From Streptantibioticus cattleyicolor NRRL 8057 = DSM 46488 (GTDB taxonomy: Bacteria; Actinomycetota; Actinomycetes; Streptomycetales; Streptomycetaceae): DNA of 64,000 bases. The notes beneath the pieces are model-generated. The model saw only the letters and a program-made list of their open reading frames with translations. It did not search any database and was not told the DNA's origin. The stretch is from positions 4,725,228 to 4,789,227 of the forward strand of contig NC_017586.1 in assembly GCF_000240165.1 (NCBI RefSeq), given 5' to 3'. Below, piece after piece: positions 1 through 8,568 of this stretch (the first letter of the stretch is position 1; each line of letters starts with the position of its first letter). The position numbers were made by a program, and so were the translations under genes.

Positions 1-41
1 CCAGCGGCCTCCGCGCCCCACGGCCGGCTGATCCGCCCCGC

Positions 42-452
42 TCAGGCCGGGCGCCGCCCGTCGTAGCGGTGCTGCGCCGCCAGCACCTCGGGCATCTTCC
101 CCTCGATCAGCTCGATCAGGGACAGCAGCCGCTCGGCCACGCTCTCGCCGAGCGGGGTGAGCCGGTATTCCACCCGCGGCGGGTTGGTCTGCCGGTCCTC
201 GCGGTGCACCAGGCCGTCGCGTTCCAGCGCGTGCAGCGTCTGGGAGAGCATCTTCTCGCTCACCCCGTCCACCCGGCGGCGCAGCTCGTTGAAGCGCAGC
301 GTGTTCTCGCTGAGCGCGCCCAGGGTCAGCGCTCCCCAGCGGCCGGTGACGTGCTCCAGGGTGTGGCGCGACGGGCAGCTGCGGGCGAAGACGTCGTAGG
401 CGAGGTCGATGTCCTCGTCCGGCGCGGGGGCGGTCACGGTGGCGTCGTCCAT
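42..452 (-). CDS. HxlR-family transcriptional regulator
   Basis: A 136-residue winged-helix protein of the HxlR/MarR-like class. The recognition region is about residues 50-85 (RFNELRRRVDGVSEKMLSQT), followed by a wing rich in Arg and Pro (TNPPRVEYRLT). Cys26 (RSCPSR) lies just ahead of the first DNA-binding helix, where several HxlR proteins carry a single redox- or aldehyde-reactive cysteine. It is transcribed divergently from a flavodoxin-fold gene 156 bp away, and such pairs are usually regulator and target, so I infer control of that gene. Start ATG at 452. The family call is firm; the inducer is unknown. Confidence 0.9.
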   Translation of the reverse strand: MDDATVTAPAPDEDIDLAYDVFARSCPSRHTLEHVTGRWGALTLGALSENTLRFNELRRRVDGVSEKMLSQTLHALERDGLVHREDRQTNPPRVEYRLTPLGESVAERLLSLIELIEGKMPEVLAAQHRYDGRRPA

Positions 453-608
453 GGCGGCCAGGGTACTCCGGCACGGTGTCTTCCGCAGCGCTTTCTGCCG
501 AGAGGGTGCTAACTGTTGGCTTGCGCTTTCGTTTGGAAAGTGTTCTCCTTCGTGGCGGACCCATCCCGTTCCGCCCGGGCACCCCGGGCGTCAGCAAGGA
601 GCACCACC
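453..608. promoter_or_regulatory. Divergent promoter region of the hxlR / flavodoxin pair
   Basis: This spacer must hold both promoters. It is less GC-rich than its surroundings and contains a short dyad, CTTTC-n5-GAAAG, at 526-540, a reasonable place for regulator binding. The site assignment is inference. Confidence 0.35.
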
Positions 609-1190
609 ATGCCCGCCACCCCTGTCGTCGCCATCGCCTATCACTCCGGCTACGGCCACACCGCCGTGCTCGCCGAGGCCGTCCGGGACGGCGCCGTGGA
701 GGCCGGCGCCACCGCGCACCTGATCGACGTCGAGCGCATCGACGACGAGCGGTGGGCGCTGCTGGACTCCGCCGACGCGATCGTCTTCGGCTCGCCGACC
801 TACATGGGCACCGCGTCCGGCGCCTTCCACGTCTTCGCCGAGGCCAGCTCCAAGCGCTGGGCCACCGCCGCCTGGCGGGACAAGCTGGCGGCCGGCTTCA
901 CCAACTCGGCCTCCAAGAGCGGCGACAAGCTGCACACCCTCCAGTTCTTCACCGTGCTCGCCGCCCAGCACGGCATGCACTGGGTCAGCCTCGGCCTCCA
1001 CCCGGGCTGGAACTCCTCCACCGCCTCCGAGAACGACCTCAACCGGCTCGGCATCTTCCTCGGCGCCGGCGCCCAGACCAACAACGACCAGGGCCCCGAG
1101 GGCGTCCACAAGGCCGACATCGCCACCGCCCGCCACCTGGGCGGCCGGATCACCGAGACCGCCCGGCGCTACACCCCGGCCACCGTCTGA
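609..1190 (+). CDS. NAD(P)H:quinone oxidoreductase / flavodoxin-fold protein (WrbA-like)
   Basis: A 193-residue protein with a flavodoxin fold. The FMN phosphate-binding loop is visible at residues 11-18 (YHSGYGHT), and a second flavin loop, GSPTYMG, at about 61-67. Size and motifs fit FMN-dependent NAD(P)H:quinone reductases of the WrbA/NADPH-dependent reductase group, cytosolic enzymes that make two-electron reductions of quinones. ATG 609 is chosen because an AGGAG-type ribosome site lies just upstream (about 596-600); the longer reading from 516 lacks one. The divergent HxlR regulator suggests induction by quinones or electrophiles, which is inference. Confidence 0.85.
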   Translation: MPATPVVAIAYHSGYGHTAVLAEAVRDGAVEAGATAHLIDVERIDDERWALLDSADAIVFGSPTYMGTASGAFHVFAEASSKRWATAAWRDKLAAGFTNSASKSGDKLHTLQFFTVLAAQHGMHWVSLGLHPGWNSSTASENDLNRLGIFLGAGAQTNNDQGPEGVHKADIATARHLGGRITETARRYTPATV

Positions 1191-1205
1191 CCCGGCCGGA
1201 ACGGC

Positions 1206-1619
1206 TCAGTAGCCGAAGTCCTGCGTCCACCACGGCCCGCCGTCGCCGGGGTGGAAGCCGACGCCCAGGGCACGGTAGGCGCAGGTCAGGATGTTGGCGC
1301 GGTGGCCCGGGCTGTGCATCCAGGCCGCCATCACGGCGGCGGCGTCGGGCTGTCCGCGGGCGATGTTCTCCCCGCCCAGGCGGCCGACGCCGAACCGGGC
1401 CGCCCGGTCCCACGGCGATCTGCCGTCCGGATCGGTGTGCGAGAAGTAGCCCCGGGCCGCCATGTCGTCGCTGTGCGCCTGGGCGAGCCGGGCCAGTCGG
1501 ACGTCCCGGGCCGGCGGACGGCACCGGGCCCCGGCGCGCTCCCGGTTGACCAGGACGAACACCCGGGCGGCCTGGTCCGCCAGGACGCTCCGGGACACCG
1601 GTGTGCCGGCCGGGCCCAC
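1206..1619 (-). CDS. CAP (SCP/PR-1-like) domain protein, probably 5'-damaged
   Basis: 137 residues covering a whole CAP domain: HSDDMAARGYFSH near residues 48-60, then HSPGHRANIL and a C-terminal WWTQDFGY. Bacterial CAP proteins are normally secreted, but this frame begins (GTG 1619) at the domain edge with no signal peptide and a weak ribosome site. A better-looking start, with a signal-like hydrophobic stretch, lies immediately upstream in another frame (1737 down to 1621). I suspect a one-base frameshift or a sequence error. Function of bacterial CAP proteins is poorly known. Confidence 0.7.
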   Translation of the reverse strand: MGPAGTPVSRSVLADQAARVFVLVNRERAGARCRPPARDVRLARLAQAHSDDMAARGYFSHTDPDGRSPWDRAARFGVGRLGGENIARGQPDAAAVMAAWMHSPGHRANILTCAYRALGVGFHPGDGGPWWTQDFGY

Positions 1620-1620
1620 G

Positions 1621-1737
1621 TCACCGCCCGTTCCAACGGGCGCGTTGCCCCGGCACCGTCCCGGCCGGCGCGACCGCGCACACCGTCACCAGCCCGATCC
1701 ACACCGGCGCCGCCCCCGCCGGACGATCACACCCCAT
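1621..1737 (-). other. Out-of-frame signal-peptide-like ORF before the CAP gene
   Basis: ATG at 1737 follows a GAGGGGG ribosome-site-like run about 7 nt upstream and encodes 38 residues with a hydrophobic core (VWIGLVTVCAVAPAG). It stops with TGA at 1621-1623, two bases before the GTG used for the CAP frame. The combination of signal peptide and CAP domain is what intact homologues have, so this is probably the displaced 5' end of the neighbouring gene. Confidence 0.4.
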
Positions 1738-1873
1738 CCGAACACCCCCTCGGCGCTCCCGGCGTCCAGCCCCGAACGCCCCCGAACGGGTGAGGCGCGC
1801 CGCGGCGCGACGCTACCGAAGCCCCCGGGCGGTGCGGATGAGACGCTCGTAACTGGCCGGATAACGTGCCGGT

Positions 1874-2155
1874 ATGAACGAATCTGTACGTCTCACCGCC
1901 TGGGTGCGCGGTCACGTCCAGGGGGTCGGCTTCCGCTGGTGGACCCGGGCCACCGCACTGGAGATCGGCGGGCTCACCGGCTACGCCTCCAACCTCGCCG
2001 ACGGCCGGGTGGAGGTGGTCGCGGAGGGCGACCGGGACCGCTGCCGCCGCCTGCTCGACTGGCTGCGCGACGGCCGCACCCCCGGCCGGGTCGACGGGGT
2101 CACCGAGATCTGGGGCGAGGCGCGCGGCGGATACGACGGCTTCGAGACACGTTGA
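1874..2155 (+). CDS. acyP: Acylphosphatase
   Basis: A 93-residue cytosolic hydrolase of carboxyl-phosphate bonds in acyl phosphates. The family signature is intact: the phosphate cradle GHVQGVGFR with the essential Arg at about residue 22, and the catalytic Asn in [11 protein letters not shown]. Length is typical (about 90-95). It stands alone ahead of a 0.5-kb gene-free stretch, close to smc, as in other Streptomyces. Confidence 0.95.
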   Translation: MNESVRLTAWVRGHVQGVGFRWWTRATALEIGGLTGYASNLADGRVEVVAEGDRDRCRRLLDWLRDGRTPGRVDGVTEIWGEARGGYDGFETR

Positions 2156-2701
2156 GACGCGCCCCGAAACGCCTCCACATGCCTCGAAGCGCCCCGGCGC
2201 GCCCGCCGGACGCACGGGCGGCCCGGGGCGCGCGTCGGCGGGCGTGGGGGAGGGGCCCGGAACCGTTGTCCGGCGGGCAAACAGCCGTTCGACCGCGGAG
2301 CGTCGTCACGTCACCGTACGGCCAGGTCGGAGCCGGTTTTCCGGAGCCCGGAGCGGGTGGTACCCCCGCAAAACGACCGTCCGGCGGGCAACTGCACGCG
2401 GTATGTGCCCGGGACGGTTGCCAATTCTTCACCGACGTGCCAGGCTGCGGCAGCAAGGTGATCTCTCCACAGCCCATGCGGGTGCCCCCGCGGCGCGTTG
2501 ACGCCGTGCGTGTGACGGCACGCGTACGTCCGGGCTTTGATCGTGTTGACCGTCAAACCATTTGGTGAGACGCTGGAAGCCCCGCGCACCTTAGCTGTTT
2601 GGCTGGGAGAACCACAACAGGAGCGGCGCAAACAGCGGGTGCAAGCCCCCTCACGACCCACACCGCTCAGGTCGGTCACTCAGCGTGGAGGACCATCCAT
2701 C
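2156..2701. other. Gene-free stretch between acyP and the coiled-coil gene
   Basis: No convincing coding frame. Near the downstream end are a short dyad TTGAC-C-GTCAA (2546-2556) and ACCA-TT-TGGT (2557-2566), which may belong to the promoter of the next gene. A DnaA-box-like CTCTCCACA occurs at 2463-2471 but is single and may be chance. Confidence 0.4.
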
Positions 2702-2902
2702 ATGGCAAAGGCGCTTCTCGGTTACGTCGGCGGCCCCGACCCGCGACTCCTCGCCGAGATGCGACGGCTTCAGCAGCGCGTTCAGGACCTGGAATCCGAG
2801 CTCGTACGTATCCAGGCGGAGAACGACGCGCTGTCTGCGTCGCGCGACGAGTCGCTGCTCAACAGCATCGACGTATCCCAGGCGGAGCCGGCGCTGGCTT
2901 GA
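2702..2902 (+). CDS. Small conserved coiled-coil protein
   Basis: 66 residues. Residues 14-50 form a short heptad-like coiled coil (LLAEMRRLQQRVQDLESELV) followed by an acidic tail. A GGAGG ribosome site at about 2687-2691 precedes the ATG at 2702, and a strong terminator follows the stop, so it looks like a real monocistronic gene. I believe similar small proteins are conserved upstream of smc in Streptomyces, but I do not know a function. Confidence 0.8.
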   Translation: MAKALLGYVGGPDPRLLAEMRRLQQRVQDLESELVRIQAENDALSASRDESLLNSIDVSQAEPALA

Positions 2903-2945
2903 CCCGGCTCGTCGGGACGGCCACCGGCACCGCAAGAAGGTCTGC

Positions 2946-2969
2946 AAGGGACGCCTCCAGGCGTCCCTT
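2946..2969 (+). terminator. Rho-independent-like terminator of the small coiled-coil gene
   Basis: Perfect 10-bp stem AAGGGACGCC / GGCGTCCCTT with a TCCA loop, followed by a T-containing tract, 43 bp after the stop codon. The rest of the 2903-3248 spacer holds no gene. Confidence 0.85.
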
Positions 2970-3113
2970 CGTCGTTTCTCCCGGCTGGTCGTCTCTCCGG
3001 CTCGACGGTTCCCCCGGCCGCCGCGACGTCCACGCTTCCGAGCGGCCCGGCGTCCCCTGCCGCTTCCCTCCCCCGATCTTCGCCGGCCCACCCTTACCGT
3101 CTTAAGTGCCCTC

Positions 3114-3127
3114 CACCTGCGCAGGTG
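3114..3127. promoter_or_regulatory. 14-bp perfect palindrome upstream of smc
   Basis: CACCTGCGCAGGTG reads identically on both strands and lies about 120 bp before the smc start, in an otherwise featureless spacer. It is a candidate operator; the protein is unknown. Confidence 0.35.
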
Positions 3128-3248
3128 AAACCGCCCGCCGAGCGATGCGCGCCCGGCCGCCGGGGCGCCCGCCGGTAGAGTCCGGAACCGGTGCGGGACC
3201 CGACGCGGACGGCACCGGCGCTACGCCACCGGAGGAGGAGAGCCCGGC

Positions 3249-6200
3249 GTGCACCTGAAGAGCCTGACCCTGCGGGGGTTCAAATCCTTCGCCTCGGCCA
3301 CCACCCTGCGCTTCGAACCGGGGATCACCTGCGTCGTCGGCCCCAACGGATCCGGCAAGTCCAACGTGGTCGACGCCCTCTCCTGGGTCATGGGCGAACA
3401 GGGCGCCAAGAGCCTGCGCGGCGGCAAGATGGAGGACGTGATCTTCGCGGGCACCACCGGCCGCCCGCCGCTGGGCCGCGCCGAGGTCTCGCTCACCATC
3501 GACAACTCCGACGGCGCCTTGCCCATCGAGTACACCGAGGTCACCATCACGCGGACGATGTTCCGCAACGGCGGCAGCGAGTACCAGCTCAACGGCGACA
3601 CCTGCCGCCTGCTGGACATCCAGGAACTCCTCTCCGACTCCGGCATCGGCCGCGAGATGCACGTCATCGTCGGTCAGGGCCAGCTCGACTCGGTGCTGCA
3701 CGCCGACCCCATGGGGCGCCGCGCCTTCATCGAGGAGGCCGCCGGCGTCCTCAAGCACCGCAAGCGCAAGGAGAAGGCGCTGCGCAAGCTGGACGCCATG
3801 CAGGCCAACCTGGCCCGCGTCCAGGACCTCACCGGCGAACTGCGCCGCCAGCTCAAACCGCTCGGCCGGCAGGCCGCGGTCGCCCGCCGCGCCGCCGTCA
3901 TCCAGGCCGACCTGCGCGACGCCCGGCTGCGGCTGCTCGCCGACGACCTGGTCACCCTGCGCGAGGCGCTGCGCGCCGAGATCGCCGACGAGGCCGCGCT
4001 CAAGGAACGCCGGGACGCCGTCGAGGCCGAACTGGCCACCGCCGCCCGCCGCGAGGCCGAACTGGAGGCCGAGGCGCGCCGGATCGGCCCCCGGCTCACC
4101 GCCGCCCAGCAGACCTGGTACGGCCTGTCCCAGCTCGCCGAACGCGCCCGCGGCACGATCAGCCTCGCCGAGCAGCGGATCCGGCACGCCGAGACCGCCC
4201 GGCAGACCGAGGAGCGCCCCGGCCGCGACCCGCGGGAGCTGGAACGCGAGGCCGCCCGGGTACGCGAGCAGGAGGCCGAGCTGACCGCCGCCCTGGAGGC
4301 CGCCCGCCTCGCCCTGGAGGACACCGTCGCCCACCGGGCCGAACTGGAACGCCTGCTGGCCGAGGAGGAACGCCGCCTCAAGGCCGCCGCGAGGGCCATC
4401 GCCGACCGCCGCGAGGGACTGGCCCGGCTGCACGGCCAGGTCAACGCCGCCCGCAGCCGCGCCGCCGCCGCCGAGGCCGAGATCGGCCGGCTCACCACCG
4501 CCCGCGACGAGGCCGCCGAACGCGCGGTGACCGCCCAGGAGGAGTACGAGCGGCTGGCCGCCGAGGCCGACGGCGCCGAGGCCGACGACGCCCGGCTGGA
4601 GGCCGACTTCGAGGCGGCCCGCGCCGCCCGCACGGCCGCCGAGGAGGAACTGGCCGCCGCCCGCGACGCCCTCACCGCCGCCGAACGCGAACGCGCCGCG
4701 CTCACCGCCCGACGCGACGCACTCGCCCCGGCCGCCCGCCGCAAGGACGGCACCGGCGCCCTGCTGGACGCCGCCGACCGGATCGCCGGACTGCTCGGCC
4801 CCGCCGCCGAGCTGCTCACCGTCGCCCCCGGCCACGAGGTCGCGGTGGCCGCCGCGCTGGGCGCCGCCGCCGACGCCGTCGCCGTGGGCACCCCCTCCGC
4901 CGCCGCCGAGGCGCTGCGGCTGCTGCGCAAGGACGACGCCGGCCGCGCCACGCTGCTCATCGGCGGCGCCCCAGCCCCGGAGCCGACGACCGCCGCGCTC
5001 CCCGGCGGCGCCCGCCCCGCCGCCGAACTGGTCGGCGCGCCACCGCAGTTGCTCGGCGCGGTACGGCTGCTGCTGCGCGACGTGGTCGTGGTCGAGACGC
5101 TGGAGCAGGCCGAGGAACTGGTGCTGCGGCGGCCCGGGGTGACCGCGGTGACCGCCGACGGCGACACCCTGTCGGCACACCTGGCGCACGGCGGCTCGGC
5201 GAGGGCGCCCAGCATGCTGGAGGTCCAGGCCGCGGTGGACGAGGCCGAGCAGGGGCTGGCCCGGCTGGACGCCCGCTGCGCCGAGCTGACCGCCGTCCAG
5301 GACGCGGCACGGCGGACGCTGGCCGACCGTACCCGCGCGGTGGAGGAGCTGGAGGCGCGGCGGCGCGGGGCGCAGCGCGAACGGTCAGAGCTGGCCCAGC
5401 GGCTCGGCCGGCTCGCCGGAGGGGCCCGGGGCGCGGCCGGCGAGGCGGAACGCGCCGCCACCGCGGTCGCCCGCGCCCGCGAGTCGATGGACCGCGCCGC
5501 CGCCGAACTCACCGCCCTCACCGACCGCCTCGCCCAGGCCGAGGCCGCCCCCGCCGAGGAGGAGCCCGACACCGCGCACCGCGACCGGCTCGCCGCCGAC
5601 GGCGCCAACGCCCGCCAGACCGAGATGGAGGCCCGGCTCCAGCTGCGTACCCACGAGGAACGCGTCAAGGCGCTGGCCGGCCGCGCCGACTCCCTCGACC
5701 GGGCGGCCCGCGCCGAACGCGAGACCCGGGCCCGCGCCGAACGCCGCCGGGCCCACCTGGAGCACGAGGCCCGGGTGGCCGGCGCCGTCCTCACCGGCGC
5801 CCGCGCCCTGCTCGACCACGTCACCGTCTCGCTGGCCCGCGCCGACCACGAACGCGCCGCCGCCGAGGCCGCCAAGGCCGAGGCCGAGACGGCGCTGGCC
5901 GCCGAACGCGAGACCGCCCGCGCCCTCAAGGGCGAACTGGACAAGCTCACCGACTCCGTCCACCGCGGCGAGGTGCTCGGCGCCGAGAAACGGCTGCGCA
6001 TCGAGCAGTTGGAGGCCAAGGCGCTGGAGGAGTACGGGGTCGAGCCGGCCGGTCTCGTCGCCGAGTACGGCCCCGACCAGCCGGTGCCGCCCTCCCCGTC
6101 CGTCGACGGCGAGGAGCCGCCCGCCGACCCGGACCACCCGCAGGGCCGGCCGCGCCGCTACGACCGGGCCGAGCAGGAACGCCGGCTGCGCGCCGCGGAG

Positions 6201-6809
6201 AAGGCGTACCAGCGGCTCGGCAAGGTCAACCCGCTGGCGCTGGAGGAGTTCGCGGCGCTGGAGGAACGCCACAAGTTCCTCAGCGAGCAGCTGGAGGACC
6301 TGCGGAAGACCCGGGCCGACCTGCTCCAGGTGGTCAAGGAGGTCGACGAGCGAGTGGAGCAGGTCTTCACCGCCGCCTACCAGGACACCGCGCGCGAGTT
6401 CGAAGGGGTCTTCGCCCGGCTCTTCCCCGGCGGCGAGGGGCGGCTCGTCCTCACCGACCCGGACGACATGCTCGCCACCGGCGTCGAGGTGGAGGCCCGC
6501 CCGCCGGGCAAGAAGGTCAAGCGGCTCTCGCTGCTCTCCGGCGGCGAACGGTCGCTGACCGCGGTCGCCCTGCTGGTGTCGATCTTCAAGGCCCGGCCGA
6601 GCCCGTTCTACGTGATGGACGAGGTGGAGGCGGCGCTCGACGACACCAACCTCCAGCGGCTCATCGGGATCATGCGCGAACTCCAGGAGTCCTCGCAGCT
6701 GATCGTGATCACCCACCAGAAACGCACCATGGAGGTGGCCGACGCCCTCTACGGGGTCTCCATGCAGGGCGACGGCGTCTCCAAGGTGATCAGCCAGCGG
6801 CTGCGCTGA
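3249..6809 (+). CDS. smc: Chromosome segregation ATPase SMC
   Basis: 1186 residues, the usual SMC length. Layout: N-terminal Walker A (GPNGSGKS, about 31-38), long Ala/Glu/Arg-rich coiled coil, hinge at about 510-670, second coiled coil, then the ABC signature LSGGE (about 1096) and Walker B with a DEVEAALDD D-loop. SMC dimers with ScpA/ScpB load at parS and align the chromosome arms, important during sporulation septation. A GGAGGAGGAG ribosome site supports GTG 3249. Coils are unusually rich in Ala, in keeping with the GC content. Confidence 0.98.
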   Translation: MHLKSLTLRGFKSFASATTLRFEPGITCVVGPNGSGKSNVVDALSWVMGEQGAKSLRGGKMEDVIFAGTTGRPPLGRAEVSLTIDNSDGALPIEYTEVTITRTMFRNGGSEYQLNGDTCRLLDIQELLSDSGIGREMHVIVGQGQLDSVLHADPMGRRAFIEEAAGVLKHRKRKEKALRKLDAMQANLARVQDLTGELRRQLKPLGRQAAVARRAAVIQADLRDARLRLLADDLVTLREALRAEIADEAALKERRDAVEAELATAARREAELEAEARRIGPRLTAAQQTWYGLSQLAERARGTISLAEQRIRHAETARQTEERPGRDPRELEREAARVREQEAELTAALEAARLALEDTVAHRAELERLLAEEERRLKAAARAIADRREGLARLHGQVNAARSRAAAAEAEIGRLTTARDEAAERAVTAQEEYERLAAEADGAEADDARLEADFEAARAARTAAEEELAAARDALTAAERERAALTARRDALAPAARRKDGTGALLDAADRIAGLLGPAAELLTVAPGHEVAVAAALGAAADAVAVGTPSAAAEALRLLRKDDAGRATLLIGGAPAPEPTTAALPGGARPAAELVGAPPQLLGAVRLLLRDVVVVETLEQAEELVLRRPGVTAVTADGDTLSAHLAHGGSARAPSMLEVQAAVDEAEQGLARLDARCAELTAVQDAARRTLADRTRAVEELEARRRGAQRERSELAQRLGRLAGGARGAAGEAERAATAVARARESMDRAAAELTALTDRLAQAEAAPAEEEPDTAHRDRLAADGANARQTEMEARLQLRTHEERVKALAGRADSLDRAARAERETRARAERRRAHLEHEARVAGAVLTGARALLDHVTVSLARADHERAAAEAAKAEAETALAAERETARALKGELDKLTDSVHRGEVLGAEKRLRIEQLEAKALEEYGVEPAGLVAEYGPDQPVPPSPSVDGEEPPADPDHPQGRPRRYDRAEQERRLRAAEKAYQRLGKVNPLALEEFAALEERHKFLSEQLEDLRKTRADLLQVVKEVDERVEQVFTAAYQDTAREFEGVFARLFPGGEGRLVLTDPDDMLATGVEVEARPPGKKVKRLSLLSGGERSLTAVALLVSIFKARPSPFYVMDEVEAALDDTNLQRLIGIMRELQESSQLIVITHQKRTMEVADALYGVSMQGDGVSKVISQRLR

Positions 6810-6892
6810 CGCTCCGCAGTTGCGTTCAACGTGTGAAGGAACATTGCCCGTCCGGTGCTCGGAATGTGGCCAAAGAGACGTCCTGCGAACTC

Positions 6893-6920
6893 TTGACTTC
6901 GAAACTTGAAGGAATACGCT
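6893..6920 (+). promoter_or_regulatory. Candidate glcP promoter
   Basis: TTGACT (6893-6898), 16-bp spacer, TACGCT (6915-6920), in the most AT-rich piece of the smc-glcP spacer and 128 bp before the chosen start. The spacer and flanks carry related CTTGA/CTTCGAAA words that could be regulator contacts. Confidence 0.5.
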
Positions 6921-7048
6921 CTGACACGTTGTTTTAACCTTCGACGAGTGGTCGAGTGGTGATGGCCGTCGGATCGGCCGACACTCGAAAGAGCGCGAAG
7001 ATCCAGGCCCCCACCGGCGGGCTCGGCACGGAGCCCCAGGAGTTCACG

Positions 7049-8479
7049 TTGACCAGCACCAAACAAGACATAGCCCCGGGTGGCGGTCCCGGCACCACGC
7101 ACGACCACCTCGGTCACGTCGTCTTCATCACCGCCGCCGCGGCGATGGGCGGCTTCCTCTTCGGCTACGACAGCTCCGTGATCAACGGTGCGGTCAACGG
7201 CATCCAGGGCAAGTTCGGCATCGGCCACGCGCTGCTCGCCCAGGTCGTCGCCGCGGCGCTGCTCGGCTGCGCGGTCGGCGCCGCCACCGCGGGCCGGATC
7301 GCCGACCGGATCGGCCGTATCTGGGTGATGCGGATCGCCGCGGTGCTCTTCACCGTCAGCGCCGTCGGCTCCGCGCTCCCGTTCGCCGTGTGGGACCTGA
7401 CGCTGTGGCGCGTCATCGGCGGCTTCGCCATCGGCATGGCCTCGGTCATCGGCCCCGCCTACATCGCCGAGGTCGCCCCGCCGGCCTACCGCGGCCGGCT
7501 CGGCTCCTTCCAGCAGGCCGCGATCGTGGTCGGCATCGCCATCTCCCAGCTGGTCAACTACGGCATCCTGCAGATGGCCCACGGCCAGCAGCGCGGCCAC
7601 CTGGCCGGGCTGGAGGCGTGGCAGTGGATGCTCGGCGTGATGGTCGTCCCGGCCGTCCTGTACGGGCTGCTCTCCTTCGCCATCCCCGAGTCCCCGCGCT
7701 TCCTGATCTCCGCGGGCCGCATCGACGCGGCCAAGAAGGTGCTCGCCGACGTCGAGGCCCGCGGCACCGACCTCGACGCCCGCGTCGAGGACATCAAGCT
7801 GGCCATGCGCCGCGAGCACAAGTCCAGCTTCCGCGACCTGCTCGGCGGCAAGGGCGGCTTCCTGCCGATCGTCTGGGTCGGCATCGGGCTCTCGGTCTTC
7901 CAGCAGCTCGTCGGCATCAACGTGATCTTCTACTACTCGTCGTCGCTGTGGCAGTCCGTCGGCATCGACCCGAGCAGCTCGTTCTTCTACTCGTTCACCA
8001 CGTCGATCATCAATGTGATCGGCACCGTGATCGCGATGGTCCTCGTCGACAAGATCGGCCGCAAGCCGCTCGCGCTGATCGGCTCCGCCGGCATGGCGGT
8101 CTCCCTGGGCCTCGCCGCCTGGGCGTTCTCCCACAAGACCGGCAGCGGCACCAACATCCACATGCCCAACACCGAGGGCGCCATCGCCCTGGTCGCCGCC
8201 CACGCGTTCGTGCTCTTCTTCGCGCTGTCGTGGGGTGTGGTGGTCTGGGTGCTGCTCGGTGAGATGTTCCCGAACAAGATCCGTGCCGCGGCGCTCGGCG
8301 TCGCCGCCGCCGCGCAGTGGATCGCCAACTGGGCGATCACCGTCAGCTTCCCGTCGCTGTCGGACTGGAACCTGTCCGGGGCGTACGTGATCTACACCTG
8401 CTTCGCGGTGCTTTCGATTCCCTTCGTCGCGTTCTTCGTCCGCGAGACGAAGGGCAAGACCCTGGAGGAGATGGGCTAA
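7049..8479 (+). CDS. glcP: Glucose permease, MFS sugar porter (GlcP)
   Basis: 476 residues, 12 predicted membrane helices, Major Facilitator sugar-porter family. Family motifs are present: GGFLFGYDS in helix 1, GRIADRIGR in the loop after helix 2, PESPRFL after helix 6, and RETKGKTLEEM at the C-terminus. It closely resembles the S. coelicolor glucose/H+ symporter GlcP as I remember it, and that gene also follows smc. TTG 7049 is preferred because AGGAG lies six bases upstream and it gives the MTST-type N-terminus; a longer reading from 6956 is possible. Probably glucose-inducible, by analogy. Confidence 0.92.
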   Translation: MTSTKQDIAPGGGPGTTHDHLGHVVFITAAAAMGGFLFGYDSSVINGAVNGIQGKFGIGHALLAQVVAAALLGCAVGAATAGRIADRIGRIWVMRIAAVLFTVSAVGSALPFAVWDLTLWRVIGGFAIGMASVIGPAYIAEVAPPAYRGRLGSFQQAAIVVGIAISQLVNYGILQMAHGQQRGHLAGLEAWQWMLGVMVVPAVLYGLLSFAIPESPRFLISAGRIDAAKKVLADVEARGTDLDARVEDIKLAMRREHKSSFRDLLGGKGGFLPIVWVGIGLSVFQQLVGINVIFYYSSSLWQSVGIDPSSSFFYSFTTSIINVIGTVIAMVLVDKIGRKPLALIGSAGMAVSLGLAAWAFSHKTGSGTNIHMPNTEGAIALVAAHAFVLFFALSWGVVVWVLLGEMFPNKIRAAALGVAAAAQWIANWAITVSFPSLSDWNLSGAYVIYTCFAVLSIPFVAFFVRETKGKTLEEMG

Positions 8480-8506
8480 ACCCCCGCTGCCCGACTTCTC
8501 CAGCGC

Positions 8507-8568
8507 GCTGGCGTCAGCCACGGACTCCTCGGGGTGCCCCGGTTCCCCGTTCCGTGGCTGACGCCAGC
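8507..8568. repeat. 18-bp perfect inverted repeat after glcP
   Basis: GCTGGCGTCAGCCACGGA (8507-8524) pairs perfectly with 8551-8568 across a 26-nt loop. It can serve as a bidirectional terminator for glcP. Its right arm merges into the left end of the dispersed element described next. Confidence 0.7.

Noticed and set aside
2463-2471. Single DnaA-box-like CTCTCCACA
   Set aside because: One relaxed match in a 0.5-kb spacer is expected by chance and has no partner box.
3102-5189. Very long minus-strand reading frame opposite smc
   Set aside because: In high-GC DNA the antisense frame of a long coiled-coil gene stays open. Its translation is Gly/Gln/Leu-rich with no domain, while smc on the other strand is complete.
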